Position numbers and translations under genes: made by a program
The notes under the pieces: generated by a model
Database searches by the model: none
What the model was told of the DNA's origin: nothing
What the model saw: the letters and a program-made list of their open reading frames with translations, nothing else
NCBI RefSeq assembly: GCF_011758655.1
Contig: NZ_JAAMPA010000001.1
Span: forward strand, 1,674,001-1,738,000
Reading direction: 5' to 3'
Length of the DNA: 64,000 nt
Source of the DNA: Modestobacter marinus
Lineage (GTDB): Bacteria > Actinomycetota > Actinomycetes > Mycobacteriales > Geodermatophilaceae
Part shown: piece after piece, positions 44,375 through 52,989 of the stretch
Numbering within the stretch: the first letter of the stretch is position 1
Layout of the letters: each line of letters opens with the position of its first letter

Positions 44375-45493
44375 ATGTCTCGACGATCGACGTGGATCGG
44401 ACTGGGGACCGCGTCCCTGCTGCTGATGTCGGCGTGTGGTGGTTCCCCGACGTCAGGAGGCGGAGGTGGAGGTTCCACCGAGGCGACCGACGCCGAGGGC
44501 GTGTACGCCGAGATCGGTGAGCTCACCGGCTCCGAGCGACGGGACCGCCTGGTCGAGCTCGCCGCGGAGGAGGGCAACGCCCTCTCCATCTACACCTCGC
44601 TGAACGCCGACATCGCCGACATCGTCGTGCCGGAGTTCGAGGAGGAGTTCGGCATCGACGTCGATCTCTACCGCGCCGACTCGGAGACCATCTTGCAGCG
44701 CATCCTGCAGGAGAGCTCCGCGCAGTTCGCGGGCGCCGATGTCGTCGAGACCAACGCCACCGAGCTCGCGGTCATCGCCAACGAGGGCCTCACCGGCGAC
44801 TACCAGGGCGAGCAGCGCGACAAGGTCAACGAGGACTTCCAGTACGAGGGGTGGACCCCCACCCGGTTCAACATCTTCGCCCCGGCGTGGAACACCAACG
44901 CGGTGGCCGGGGATCTCGTCCCGACCACCTGGGAGGACCTCGCCGACCCGAAGTACGACGGCATCCTCTCGCTGGAGGTCGGTGACTACGACTGGTACAT
45001 GACCCTCTACGGGTACTTCCAGGACCAGGGCATGTCCGACGCGGACATCGATGCGATGTTCGCCGCGATGGTGGACGGCGCCAAGATCGCCAAGGGCCAC
45101 TCAGGTCAGGTGGAGCTGCTCTCGGCCGGCGAGTTCGGCGTCGTCGCTGCCTCCTACACCTACCTCACCGAGAAGGCCCGGGCCACGGGCGCCCCGGTGG
45201 ACGACCAGCCCTTCGTCGAGCCGGTCGTGGCCCGGGCCAACGGCGGTGGCGTCATGCGGGCCAGCGAGCACCCGGCCACCGCCATGCTCTTCATGGACTG
45301 GTACCTCGAGGACGGCCAGCAGGTGCTCCTGGACAACGGCCTCACCCCGTCGGTGATGCCGGACGGCTCCGACCCGCTGGCCGGGCTGGAGGTCCAGCCG
45401 GTGGACGTCCAGCAGCTCCTCGACGAGGGCGCCGAGTGGTCGGACCGCTACGCCGAGGTCGTCCGCGGCGGCGAGCAGCTCCCGGAGAACTGA
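44375..45493 (+). CDS. ABC transporter substrate-binding lipoprotein (Fe3+/phosphonate-type, AfuA-like)
   Basis: A 372-residue lipoprotein: signal with lipobox LLMSAC (Cys21), a Gly/Ser/Thr linker, then a class II periplasmic binding fold (NALSIYTSLNADIADIVVPEFEEEFGIDVDLYRADSETILQRILQE). The family includes ferric-iron (FbpA/AfuA) and 2-aminoethylphosphonate binders. The iron-site tyrosine pair of FbpA is not clearly present, so an organic ligand is plausible. The ATG at 44375 has GGAGAGA upstream. A hairpin follows, which probably raises its expression relative to the permease. Confidence 0.9.
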   Translation: MSRRSTWIGLGTASLLLMSACGGSPTSGGGGGGSTEATDAEGVYAEIGELTGSERRDRLVELAAEEGNALSIYTSLNADIADIVVPEFEEEFGIDVDLYRADSETILQRILQESSAQFAGADVVETNATELAVIANEGLTGDYQGEQRDKVNEDFQYEGWTPTRFNIFAPAWNTNAVAGDLVPTTWEDLADPKYDGILSLEVGDYDWYMTLYGYFQDQGMSDADIDAMFAAMVDGAKIAKGHSGQVELLSAGEFGVVAASYTYLTEKARATGAPVDDQPFVEPVVARANGGGVMRASEHPATAMLFMDWYLEDGQQVLLDNGLTPSVMPDGSDPLAGLEVQPVDVQQLLDEGAEWSDRYAEVVRGGEQLPEN

Positions 45494-45504
45494 TCGCAGG
45501 GGGC

Positions 45505-45536
45505 CGGCCCGGTGCGCTCGCCAGTGCACCGGGCCG
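45505..45536 (+). other. Intercistronic hairpin after the ABC binding-protein gene
   Basis: An 11-bp stem (CGGCCCGGTGC at 45505-45515, complement at 45526-45536) with a 10-nt loop lies 12 bp past the binding-protein stop and 72 bp before the permease. Such hairpins commonly stabilise binding-protein mRNA or partially terminate. Confidence 0.6.
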
Positions 45537-45608
45537 ACCCCGGACCGCAACGGTGCCGTCCGCGCGCACCAGTCCACGGATCGACCAGCCGAGTTCGAGG
45601 AGCCGAGA

Positions 45609-47381
45609 ATGGCGACGACCGTAGTTCCCCCGGTGGAGACCGGGCCTGTGGGGGCGAGCCCCCCTGGCGCAGGACCCGCTGGCGACAGCCGATCACGCGT
45701 CGAGCGGGCACGCGAGGTGATCATGCGCCCCCGCACCCTGGTCGCCATCGCGGTGACGGTCGTCGTCGGATACCTCGCCCTGGTGCCCATGGGCTATCTG
45801 CTGTGGACGACCTTCACCGACGCGGAGGGTTTCAGCCTCGGCGGCTTCAGCCGCGCGTACGGCAGTGATCGCATCGGTTCGCTGGTCGGGAACTCCCTGT
45901 GGTTCGCCTTCGGTTCCGCCCTGCTCTCCCTGGCGGTCGGCACGGCGCTGGCCTACTTCAACGTGCGCACCGACGTGCCGTTCAAGGCGCTGTTCTTCGC
46001 CGCGTCGATCATCCCGCTCATCATCCCCGGGATCCTCTACACCATCGCCTGGATCTTCCTGGCCAGCCCGTCCATCGGGCTGCTGAACAGCCTGCTCGAG
46101 CCGATCTTCGGTGAGGGCACGATCAACGTCTTCACCATCTGGGGGATGATCTGGGTCGAGGGCCTGCACCTCTCCCCCATCGCCTTCCTCTTCATGGTGG
46201 CTGCATTCCGGTCGACGGACCCCTCCCTCGAGGAATCGTCACTGATGAGCGGGGCCACCCGCGTGCAGACCTTCCGGCGGGTGACGTTGCCGTTGGTCCG
46301 CCCCGCACTCCTGTCGGCGGCGCTGATCATGCTCGTCCGGAGCCTGGAGAGCTTCGAGGTACCGGCTCTGCTCGGCCTGCAGAACGGAATCTACGTCTTC
46401 ACCAGTCGCATCTACGAGGTGCTGCGCACCTTCCCCACCGACTTCGCCGCGGCCGGGGCGCTCGCCGTCGGACTGCTCGCGATCGCCGCGCTCGGCATCT
46501 GGCTGTCCAACCGGTTCAGCCGTGGCCACGGCGGCGGCACGATCACCGGCAAGGGCTTCCGGCCCCGCCCGATCGACCTGGGTCGCTGGAAGCCGGTCGT
46601 CGGGCTGGGCATCCTGCTCTACTTCTTCGTCACCGTGCTGGCTCCCCTGCTGGTGCTGCTGTACACGGCGCTGCTGCCGTACTACCGGCCGCCGTCGATC
46701 GAGGCGTTCCAGTCGATGAGCTTCGACAACTTCGTCGCCGTGTTCAACCTGCCCACGGTGCCGACGGCGCTGCGCAACTCGCTCCTGCTGGGCGCCGGCT
46801 CGGCGACGATCGTGATGGCGCTGATGGCGATCGCCGCGTGGGTGGTCGTACGGTCGGGCATCCCGGGTCGCCGGGTCCTGGACCACATCGCGTTCTCGCC
46901 GCTGGTGATCCCCGGCCTGGTGCTCGGTGTGGCCATCGCCTTCGTGTACCTGCGCAGCCCGCTGCCCATCTACGGCACGTTGTTCATCCTGCTGATCGCC
47001 TACTGCACCCGGTACCTGCCCTATGGCATGCGGTACGCGGTGAGCGGGATGCAGACCATCGGCGCGGAGCTCGAGGAGTCCGCCCTGGTCAGCGGAGCCG
47101 GTTGGTGGGCCACCTTCCGCCGGGTGCTGCTGCCGCTCATCGCCCCGGCGCTGCTGGCCGGCTGGGTCTACATCTTCGTCGTCTCCTTCCGGGAGCTGTC
47201 CTCCTCGATCCTGCTGTACACGCCGGGCAACGAGGTGTTGTCGATCTCGATCTGGGAGCTCTACGCGAACGCCCGCTTCGGAGAACTGTCCGCACTCGGG
47301 GTGCTGATGGTGCTCATCCTCGCCGTCCTGGTGGGAGTCGCCTACAAGATCGGCGCCAGTGTCGGCCTGAAGTCCGACTGA
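45609..47381 (+). CDS. ABC transporter permease, fused two-domain (FbpB-like)
   Basis: A 590-residue permease made of two homologous six-helix halves, as in the ferric-iron/phosphonate class. Each half has the EAA-type loop contacting the ATPase: EESSLMSGATRVQTFRRVTLPLVRPAL in half one and EESALVSGAGWWATFRRVLLPLIAPAL in half two. The N-terminal 40 residues are polar. It follows the binding protein and is 51 bp before the ATPase. Confidence 0.94.
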   Translation: MATTVVPPVETGPVGASPPGAGPAGDSRSRVERAREVIMRPRTLVAIAVTVVVGYLALVPMGYLLWTTFTDAEGFSLGGFSRAYGSDRIGSLVGNSLWFAFGSALLSLAVGTALAYFNVRTDVPFKALFFAASIIPLIIPGILYTIAWIFLASPSIGLLNSLLEPIFGEGTINVFTIWGMIWVEGLHLSPIAFLFMVAAFRSTDPSLEESSLMSGATRVQTFRRVTLPLVRPALLSAALIMLVRSLESFEVPALLGLQNGIYVFTSRIYEVLRTFPTDFAAAGALAVGLLAIAALGIWLSNRFSRGHGGGTITGKGFRPRPIDLGRWKPVVGLGILLYFFVTVLAPLLVLLYTALLPYYRPPSIEAFQSMSFDNFVAVFNLPTVPTALRNSLLLGAGSATIVMALMAIAAWVVVRSGIPGRRVLDHIAFSPLVIPGLVLGVAIAFVYLRSPLPIYGTLFILLIAYCTRYLPYGMRYAVSGMQTIGAELEESALVSGAGWWATFRRVLLPLIAPALLAGWVYIFVVSFRELSSSILLYTPGNEVLSISIWELYANARFGELSALGVLMVLILAVLVGVAYKIGASVGLKSD

Positions 47382-47432
47382 CCCACCCCTCGACCGACCG
47401 ATCTCCAGAACCAGCGACCGGAGGCTGCGGCC

Positions 47433-48614
47433 ATGACCATGTTGACGATCACCAACCTCGTGAAGAGCTTCGGCAGCGAGGCCGGCAAGCGCGCGAAGGC
47501 GCGCAGCGGCAGCAGCAAGAAGGGCACCGACGCGGGCCAGGATGCGGGGCCGGCGCGGGTATTCGCCGTCAACGACATCAGCCTGGAGGTCGGCGAGGGC
47601 GAGATGTTCACCCTCCTCGGCCCGTCCGGCTGCGGGAAGACCACCACACTGCGGGCCGTGGCCGGCCTCGAGCGTCCGGACTCCGGGCGGATCGTGGTCG
47701 GGGACCGTCCGCTCTTCGAAGGGGGCAGCACCCGCCACCTCAACGTGCCGGCCAACCAGCGCGGGCTGGGCATGGTCTTCCAGTCCTACGCCATCTGGCC
47801 GCACATGACCGTCTTCGACAACGTCGCGTTCCCCCTGCAGGTGCGCAAGCGGGCCACCCGGCCCGGCAAGCGGGAGATCCAGGAGCGCGTGGCCAAGGTC
47901 CTGGAGACCATGGAGCTCGGCCATCTCGCCGACCGGCAGGCCACCAAGCTCTCCGGTGGCCAGCAGCAGCGCCTGGCACTGGCCCGAGCGGTCGTGATCG
48001 AGCCGCCGCTGATGCTGCTCGACGAGCCGCTGTCCAACCTCGACGCGAAGCTCCGCGAGTCGCTGCGCTACGAGCTCAAGCGTCTCCAGCGGGACCTGGG
48101 GATCACCTCCATCTACGTGACCCACGACCAGATCGAGGCCCTCGCGCTCTCCACCACCATCGCGGTGATGAAGGAGGGCAACGTGCTGCAGACCGGGCGC
48201 CCGCGCCAGGTCTACGAGACCCCCAACTCCAAGTTCGTCGCCGAGTTCATCGGGACGTCGAACTTCCTGCGCGGCACGGTCGCCGGCCGCGAGGGGGGAA
48301 ACGTCGACGTGGACACCGAGGCGGGGCGGGTGCGCCTCGAGTCGTCGGTCAACATCCCGGTCGGCGAGGAGGTCATCGCCGCGGTCCGGCCCGAGTGCCT
48401 GGAGATCAGCACCACCCGCTGGGGCAACCGGCCCAACGAGTGGGCGGGCACGGTGACCAACCGGGCGTTCCTCGGTGACGCGGTCGACCACATCGTCCGG
48501 GTCGGCCAGGGCAGCCTCCGGGTCCGGGGCAACCCCGCGACCTCCATCGAGCCGGGGACGGAGGTGTACCTGGCCACCGACCCGAGCAAGGTCACACTCG
48601 TGCCGGTCGGCTGA
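47433..48614 (+). CDS. ABC transporter ATP-binding protein (CysA/FbpC class)
   Basis: A 393-residue ATPase with Walker A GPSGCGKT (63-70), signature LSGGQQQR (173-180), Walker B LMLLDEP (193-199), the switch His in VTHDQ and a C-terminal TOBE domain (about 275-390). Residues 16-41 form an unusual polar, Lys/Arg/Gly/Ser-rich insert between the first beta strand and RVFAVNDISLEV, absent from typical members. It is the third gene of the importer operon, 8 bp before an MFS gene. Confidence 0.94.
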   Translation: MTMLTITNLVKSFGSEAGKRAKARSGSSKKGTDAGQDAGPARVFAVNDISLEVGEGEMFTLLGPSGCGKTTTLRAVAGLERPDSGRIVVGDRPLFEGGSTRHLNVPANQRGLGMVFQSYAIWPHMTVFDNVAFPLQVRKRATRPGKREIQERVAKVLETMELGHLADRQATKLSGGQQQRLALARAVVIEPPLMLLDEPLSNLDAKLRESLRYELKRLQRDLGITSIYVTHDQIEALALSTTIAVMKEGNVLQTGRPRQVYETPNSKFVAEFIGTSNFLRGTVAGREGGNVDVDTEAGRVRLESSVNIPVGEEVIAAVRPECLEISTTRWGNRPNEWAGTVTNRAFLGDAVDHIVRVGQGSLRVRGNPATSIEPGTEVYLATDPSKVTLVPVG

Positions 48615-48621
48615 CCCGGAG

Positions 48622-49953
48622 ATGCCCTGGGGGAGGTTGCTGCGCAACCGGGACTTCATGCTGTTCTGGTCCGGGGTGATCCTGTCCCAGATCGGCGCCC
48701 GGGCCACGGTCGCCGCGAGTCTGTGGCAGGTGTACGAGCTCACCGGGTCGATCGCGATGACCGGCCTGGTGGGCGGCGCCCAGGCTGTGGCCTTGGTCAC
48801 GCTGAGCCCGATCGGCGGTGTGCTGGCCGACCGGTGGGATCGGCGCCGGTTGTTGCAGACGACCCAGGCGCTGGCCATGTTCGGTGCCCTGGGCATGGCG
48901 GCGGTGACCCTCTCCGGCAACGTGCAGGCGTGGCACGTGCTCGCCGGCGTGCTGGTCACGACGGCTGCGGCGACGTTCGATCAGCCGTGCCGGCAAGCGC
49001 TGGTGCCGGCGCTCGTCCCGCGCGAGGTGCTGCCTGCGGCGATCGCCCTGCTCAACCCCTCCCGGGAAGTGGCGGTGCTGACCGGTCCGGCGCTGGGGGG
49101 CCTGTTGATCGCTGTCGACGGGCCGGGCCTGGTGTACCTGCTCGACGGGTTCACCTACGCGGCGCTGATCGGGGTGCTCGCCGCCGTCCGGGTGCCGCCG
49201 CTGGTCCGCAACGCCGACGGCCCCCGGCCCTCGGTGGGGGCGGACATGGCCGAGGGCATCCGCTACGTGCGCCGGCGGCCGTTGATCTGGTCGCTGTGCG
49301 GGCTGGACCTGGTGCTGACCGTCTTCGGCGCCTACCGGGTGCTGCTGCCGGCGTTCTCGGACCGGCTGGACATCGGCCCCGCCGGTTACGGGCTGCTGTC
49401 CGCGGCCCCGTCGCTGGGCGCCCTGCTCGCGACCTACAGCATCGTGCGCCTGGTGACCCGCTCCCGCCGGCTGGGCCGGGTGCTGCTGGTGTCGACCGTG
49501 ACCTACGGGCTGGTCGCCATCGGCTTCGCCCAGGTCTCGGTGGTCGCCGCGGTCCTGCTGCTCGCCCTGCTGCTGGGTGCCTTCGACGCCACCGCGACCA
49601 CGATCCGGCACGCCGCGGTCCAGCTGGAGACCCCCGACGAGCTGCGCGGCCGGGTCCAGTCGCTCTACCAGATCACCTCCCGCGGTGGGCCCGCACTGGG
49701 TGACGTCGTGATCGGTGCGGCGGCCGGCCTGCTCGGCCCGGTGACCGCCCTGACCGCCGGCGCGGCCATCCCGGTGCTGGTCGGTGCCGCGTTGCTCACC
49801 CGGACCAACGTGGTCCGCGAGTACGCCGGGATCGCCGTCGAGAACGAGGCCGCGCCGGTCGACGAGGCCGGGACGGGGCAGCCCACCACCGACGCCACCG
49901 GCGCGGTCCCGGAGTCCGTGCCGCCCAGCCGGCCGCCCGGCAGCACGTCCTGA
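48622..49953 (+). CDS. MFS transporter, EntS/MFS_3-like (second copy)
   Basis: A 443-residue carrier with about 12 helices. It starts LLRNRDFMLFWSGVILSQIGARATVAASLWQVYELTGS, with GGVLADRWDRRRLLQ in loop 2-3. It resembles the MFS gene at 41841-43241 and belongs to the same class. Its location inside the ABC operon, between the ATPase and the ornithine cyclodeaminase-like gene, suggests co-regulated efflux or uptake. The terminal 45 residues are a disordered hydrophilic tail. Confidence 0.87.
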   Translation: MPWGRLLRNRDFMLFWSGVILSQIGARATVAASLWQVYELTGSIAMTGLVGGAQAVALVTLSPIGGVLADRWDRRRLLQTTQALAMFGALGMAAVTLSGNVQAWHVLAGVLVTTAAATFDQPCRQALVPALVPREVLPAAIALLNPSREVAVLTGPALGGLLIAVDGPGLVYLLDGFTYAALIGVLAAVRVPPLVRNADGPRPSVGADMAEGIRYVRRRPLIWSLCGLDLVLTVFGAYRVLLPAFSDRLDIGPAGYGLLSAAPSLGALLATYSIVRLVTRSRRLGRVLLVSTVTYGLVAIGFAQVSVVAAVLLLALLLGAFDATATTIRHAAVQLETPDELRGRVQSLYQITSRGGPALGDVVIGAAAGLLGPVTALTAGAAIPVLVGAALLTRTNVVREYAGIAVENEAAPVDEAGTGQPTTDATGAVPESVPPSRPPGSTS

Positions 49954-49962
49954 GGGGGAACC

Positions 49963-51093
49963 GTGCTCATCATCGACAACGCGCAGGTCGCGCAGCTGCT
50001 CACCATGCAGGAGTGCATCGACGCCCAGGAGGCGGCCTTCGCGCGACTGCCGCACGGCGGTGCCGTACACCGGCCCCGCGTCGACCTCTACGCGCCCGGC
50101 CCCGCGGACGGGTACTTCCGCTGGGGGTCGATGGAGGGAGCCAACGACGGGGTCTTCGCCATCCGGATGAAGTCCGACGTCGTCTCGTGGCCCCGGGACG
50201 AGCACGGCAACTGGACCGAGGAGAAGTACGCCGTCCGCCCGGGCACCTACTGCGGGCTGGTGATGCTCGTCTCCACCCGCACCGCCGAGCCCCTCGCCTT
50301 CCTCAACGACGGGGTGCTGCAGCACATGCGGGTCGCGGGTGGGGCCGCCATCGGTGCCAAGTACCTGTCCCGGGAGGACTCCGAGGTCGTCGGGATGCTC
50401 GGCTCCGGCGGGATGGCCCGCGCCTACCTCGAGGCCTTCTGCCTCGTCCGGCCGATCCGGCGCTGCAGGGTCTACAGCCCGACCCGGCGCAACCGGGAGC
50501 AGTACGCGACGGAGATGGCCGAGCGGCTGGGGATCGAGGTCGTCGCGGTCGACTCACCGCAGGAGGCCGTCGCCGGCTGCGACGTCCTGTCCTCCTGCAC
50601 CGACGCCATGCAGCCGGTCTACCAGGCCGACTGGATCGAGCCGGGTGTCCACGTCACCAACCTGGGCCGGCGGGAGATGCCCGACGTCGGTGACCGGTTC
50701 GACGTCGTCGTCCGCCAGGGCACGGCCGGCCTGCCGATGCGGCAGACCGAGCGGTACCAGGTCGAGCGCGGGATGTCCCCGGGCGCCTTCATCGGCGGCT
50801 CGGCGGCGGAGATGGCGCGCATCCCGGCGACCAACCGCAATCCCGGTTTCGGCGGGGACTCCCCAGAGTTCACCGACCGGGGCCGCGGTGGCGGGGCGCC
50901 GGACATCGCCGCGGTCATGGCGGGGGAGGTGCCCGGGCGGACCAGCGCCGACCAGGTCACCTTCTACCGCAACGTGGGCAACCAGGGTCTCCAGTTCTCC
51001 GCCGTCGGCCAGGTCGTGTACCGGAAGGCGCTGGAGGCCGGTGTCGGGCACGAGATCCCGACCGAGTGGTTCCTCCAGGACATCCGGGACTGA
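49963..51093 (+). CDS. Ornithine cyclodeaminase/mu-crystallin family protein
   Basis: A 376-residue NAD(P)-dependent protein with the OCD/mu-crystallin fold: LTMQECIDAQEAAFARLPHG, then FNDGVLQHMRVAGGAAIGAKYLSRED containing the Arg/Gly region, and the Rossmann loop VVGMLGSGGMARAYLEAF. Family reactions include ornithine cyclisation, ketimine reduction and alanine or opine-type dehydrogenation. It is about 40 residues longer than usual, with an insert near 58-90 (WGSMEGAND and following). Last gene of the ABC operon; a ketimine or imino-acid reductase role is inferred. Confidence 0.87.
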   Translation: MLIIDNAQVAQLLTMQECIDAQEAAFARLPHGGAVHRPRVDLYAPGPADGYFRWGSMEGANDGVFAIRMKSDVVSWPRDEHGNWTEEKYAVRPGTYCGLVMLVSTRTAEPLAFLNDGVLQHMRVAGGAAIGAKYLSREDSEVVGMLGSGGMARAYLEAFCLVRPIRRCRVYSPTRRNREQYATEMAERLGIEVVAVDSPQEAVAGCDVLSSCTDAMQPVYQADWIEPGVHVTNLGRREMPDVGDRFDVVVRQGTAGLPMRQTERYQVERGMSPGAFIGGSAAEMARIPATNRNPGFGGDSPEFTDRGRGGGAPDIAAVMAGEVPGRTSADQVTFYRNVGNQGLQFSAVGQVVYRKALEAGVGHEIPTEWFLQDIRD

Positions 51094-51097
51094 ACGG

Positions 51098-51130
51098 CGA
51101 GGGGCCCCGGGCGACGCCCGGGGCCCCTCG
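51098..51130. terminator. Bidirectional hairpin terminator
   Basis: A perfect 15-bp stem (CGAGGGGCCCCGGGC at 51098-51112, complement at 51116-51130) with a 3-nt loop lies between the convergent OCD-family and ThDP genes. Confidence 0.9.
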
Positions 51131-51146
51131 TCTCAGCGCGTCAGGA

Positions 51147-52952
51147 TCACTTCGGCTGGCAGACCACGTCCACCAGCGCGGGGCCACCGGTCGCCATCAC
51201 GTGCGCCGCTGCCCGGCGGACCGCGTCGGCCACCTGGGCCGGGTCGGTGACCGGGCCCTCGGCCCACCAGCCGAAGCCCTTCGCGATCGCGGCGAAGTCC
51301 GGCTCGGGAGTGGCGATGGCCATCCCGATGTGCGCCCGGTCGACCGGGGTCCCGCGCTGCTCGGCCAGTCTCTCCTGGTGCTCCCAGTCGTTGTAGTAGG
51401 CGCGGTTGTTGAACATGACCGTGAGCATCGGCAGCTGGTAACGACTGGCCACCCAGAGCGCGCCGACGTCGAACATCAGGTCGCCGTCGGGCTGCAGGTC
51501 GACCACCAGCCGCCCGGTGCCCTTGTGCGCCAGGGCGACGCCGAGGGAGATGCCGATCTGCGTGGCGGTGCCCAGCTGCTTGCCGGGATGCCGGTGCGGG
51601 ACGTCGAAGTCCCACAGCCGCAGTGCCCAGTCCGCCGCCGTCCCGGCCGTGAGCACCCAGTCGTGCTCCTGCACGACCTCCCACACCGCGGCGGCGAGCT
51701 GGGCGGTGGACACCGGGGTCTCGCCTGCCTTGGCGGCCGCCTCCTGCGCCCAGCCGCTGGAGGTGCGTTCGTGCAGGTCGGTCAGCGAGGCCTTCCAGGT
51801 CTCCCGCTCCGCGGCCCGCTCCAGGTCGTCACCGGCCAGGATGGCGCGGCACTCGGCCAGCAGCAGCGGCAGCGCCACCGCGGTGTCCGCGGCCACCGTG
51901 TGGTCGGCCGGGATGATCTGCGCGTAGTCCTCGCTCCAGGACGAGATCCCCATGTCGGCGAAGCCGAGCGACAGCACCCGGCACCCCGGCGCCAGCCGGG
52001 AGACGTTGCGCCGGGCCAGCCGGTCGGTGCGGTGGGTGGGCTTGACCATGTCCTTCACGTCGACGAACAGCACGCAGTCGGCGTCGTCGACGGCGTTGGT
52101 GTCGCTGACGCACAGCGGGTGCCGGTTGGGGAAGTTCAGCCGCCAGTGGGTGTCCAGGGCACCGATGCCCACCAGCTCGGCCAGCTCCACGAGGGTGCCG
52201 AAGGACTCCGGGTCCCGGCCGGGGTAGGCCAGCACCATCACGGGGCGGCGGGCGGCGCACAGCTCCTCGGCCAGCGCGCGCAGGGTCACGGGGTCCGGCG
52301 CCACGGGGGAGGGCGCGGCGGCCAGCGCGGCGACGTGGTCGACCGGCACCGGCTCGGTGAGCTGGTCCTCCTGCAGGCCGGCGTCCAGCGCCACGTAGGT
52401 CGGCCCCTGCGGCCCGGTGGTGGCCACCCGGTAGGCCCGGGCGAGCACCTCGGGCACCGAGGAGATCGACCGCGGCTCGTGGTCCCACTTGGTGAACTCC
52501 CGAACCGCCTGCCCCTGGACGTTGGCCGAGTGGATCCAGTCGATGTAGGGCCGCCGGCGGCTCTGGTCGGCCGGGCCGGACCCACCCAGGACCAGCACGG
52601 GTGCCCGGTCGATGTAGGCGTAGTAGACGCCCATGGTGCCCTGCAGGAGCCCGACCAGATCGTGCAGGATCACGCCCATCGGCTTGCCGCTGGCCTTGGC
52701 GTAGCCGTGCGCCAGCGCGACCGCGATCTTCTCGTGCGGGCACTCGATCATCTGCATCTCGTCGCCGGCGTAGTTGACCAGCGAGTCGTGCAGCCCGCGG
52801 AACGAGGAGCCGGGGTTCAGCGCGATGTAGGGCAGGTCGAGCTGCCGGAGGGCGTCGACCATGACGTCGGATCCCCAGACCGGCTGGTCGTAGGGGGCGT
52901 GGTTGACCGCCGGCTCCAGGGCGGGGGCGGGGGGCTCGGACGTGGTCGTCAT
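51147..52952 (-). CDS. Thiamine pyrophosphate-dependent enzyme (first of two paralogues)
   Basis: A 601-residue ThDP enzyme of the acetolactate synthase/benzoylformate decarboxylase superfamily. The N-terminal PYR domain has the activating Glu in CPHEKIAVALAHGYAK (Glu74). The C-terminal PP domain has the ThDP/Mg motif from PDGD (487-490) to NNR (514-516). The block ALNPGSSFRGLHDSLVNY is shared with the second paralogue and looks characteristic of this pair. It lies 37 bp downstream of the aldehyde dehydrogenase. Decarboxylation of a 2-oxoacid to an aldehyde is the leading inference; carboligation is the alternative. Confidence 0.88.
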   Translation of the reverse strand: MTTTSEPPAPALEPAVNHAPYDQPVWGSDVMVDALRQLDLPYIALNPGSSFRGLHDSLVNYAGDEMQMIECPHEKIAVALAHGYAKASGKPMGVILHDLVGLLQGTMGVYYAYIDRAPVLVLGGSGPADQSRRRPYIDWIHSANVQGQAVREFTKWDHEPRSISSVPEVLARAYRVATTGPQGPTYVALDAGLQEDQLTEPVPVDHVAALAAAPSPVAPDPVTLRALAEELCAARRPVMVLAYPGRDPESFGTLVELAELVGIGALDTHWRLNFPNRHPLCVSDTNAVDDADCVLFVDVKDMVKPTHRTDRLARRNVSRLAPGCRVLSLGFADMGISSWSEDYAQIIPADHTVAADTAVALPLLLAECRAILAGDDLERAAERETWKASLTDLHERTSSGWAQEAAAKAGETPVSTAQLAAAVWEVVQEHDWVLTAGTAADWALRLWDFDVPHRHPGKQLGTATQIGISLGVALAHKGTGRLVVDLQPDGDLMFDVGALWVASRYQLPMLTVMFNNRAYYNDWEHQERLAEQRGTPVDRAHIGMAIATPEPDFAAIAKGFGWWAEGPVTDPAQVADAVRRAAAHVMATGGPALVDVVCQPK

Positions 52953-52989
52953 CGATCACCTCGGTCGTGGGATGGGGATGGTGCGGGGC

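Noticed and set aside
46239-48959. 906-residue open frame on the minus strand
   Set aside because: It runs opposite the ABC permease, ATPase and MFS genes and has no domain-like sequence.
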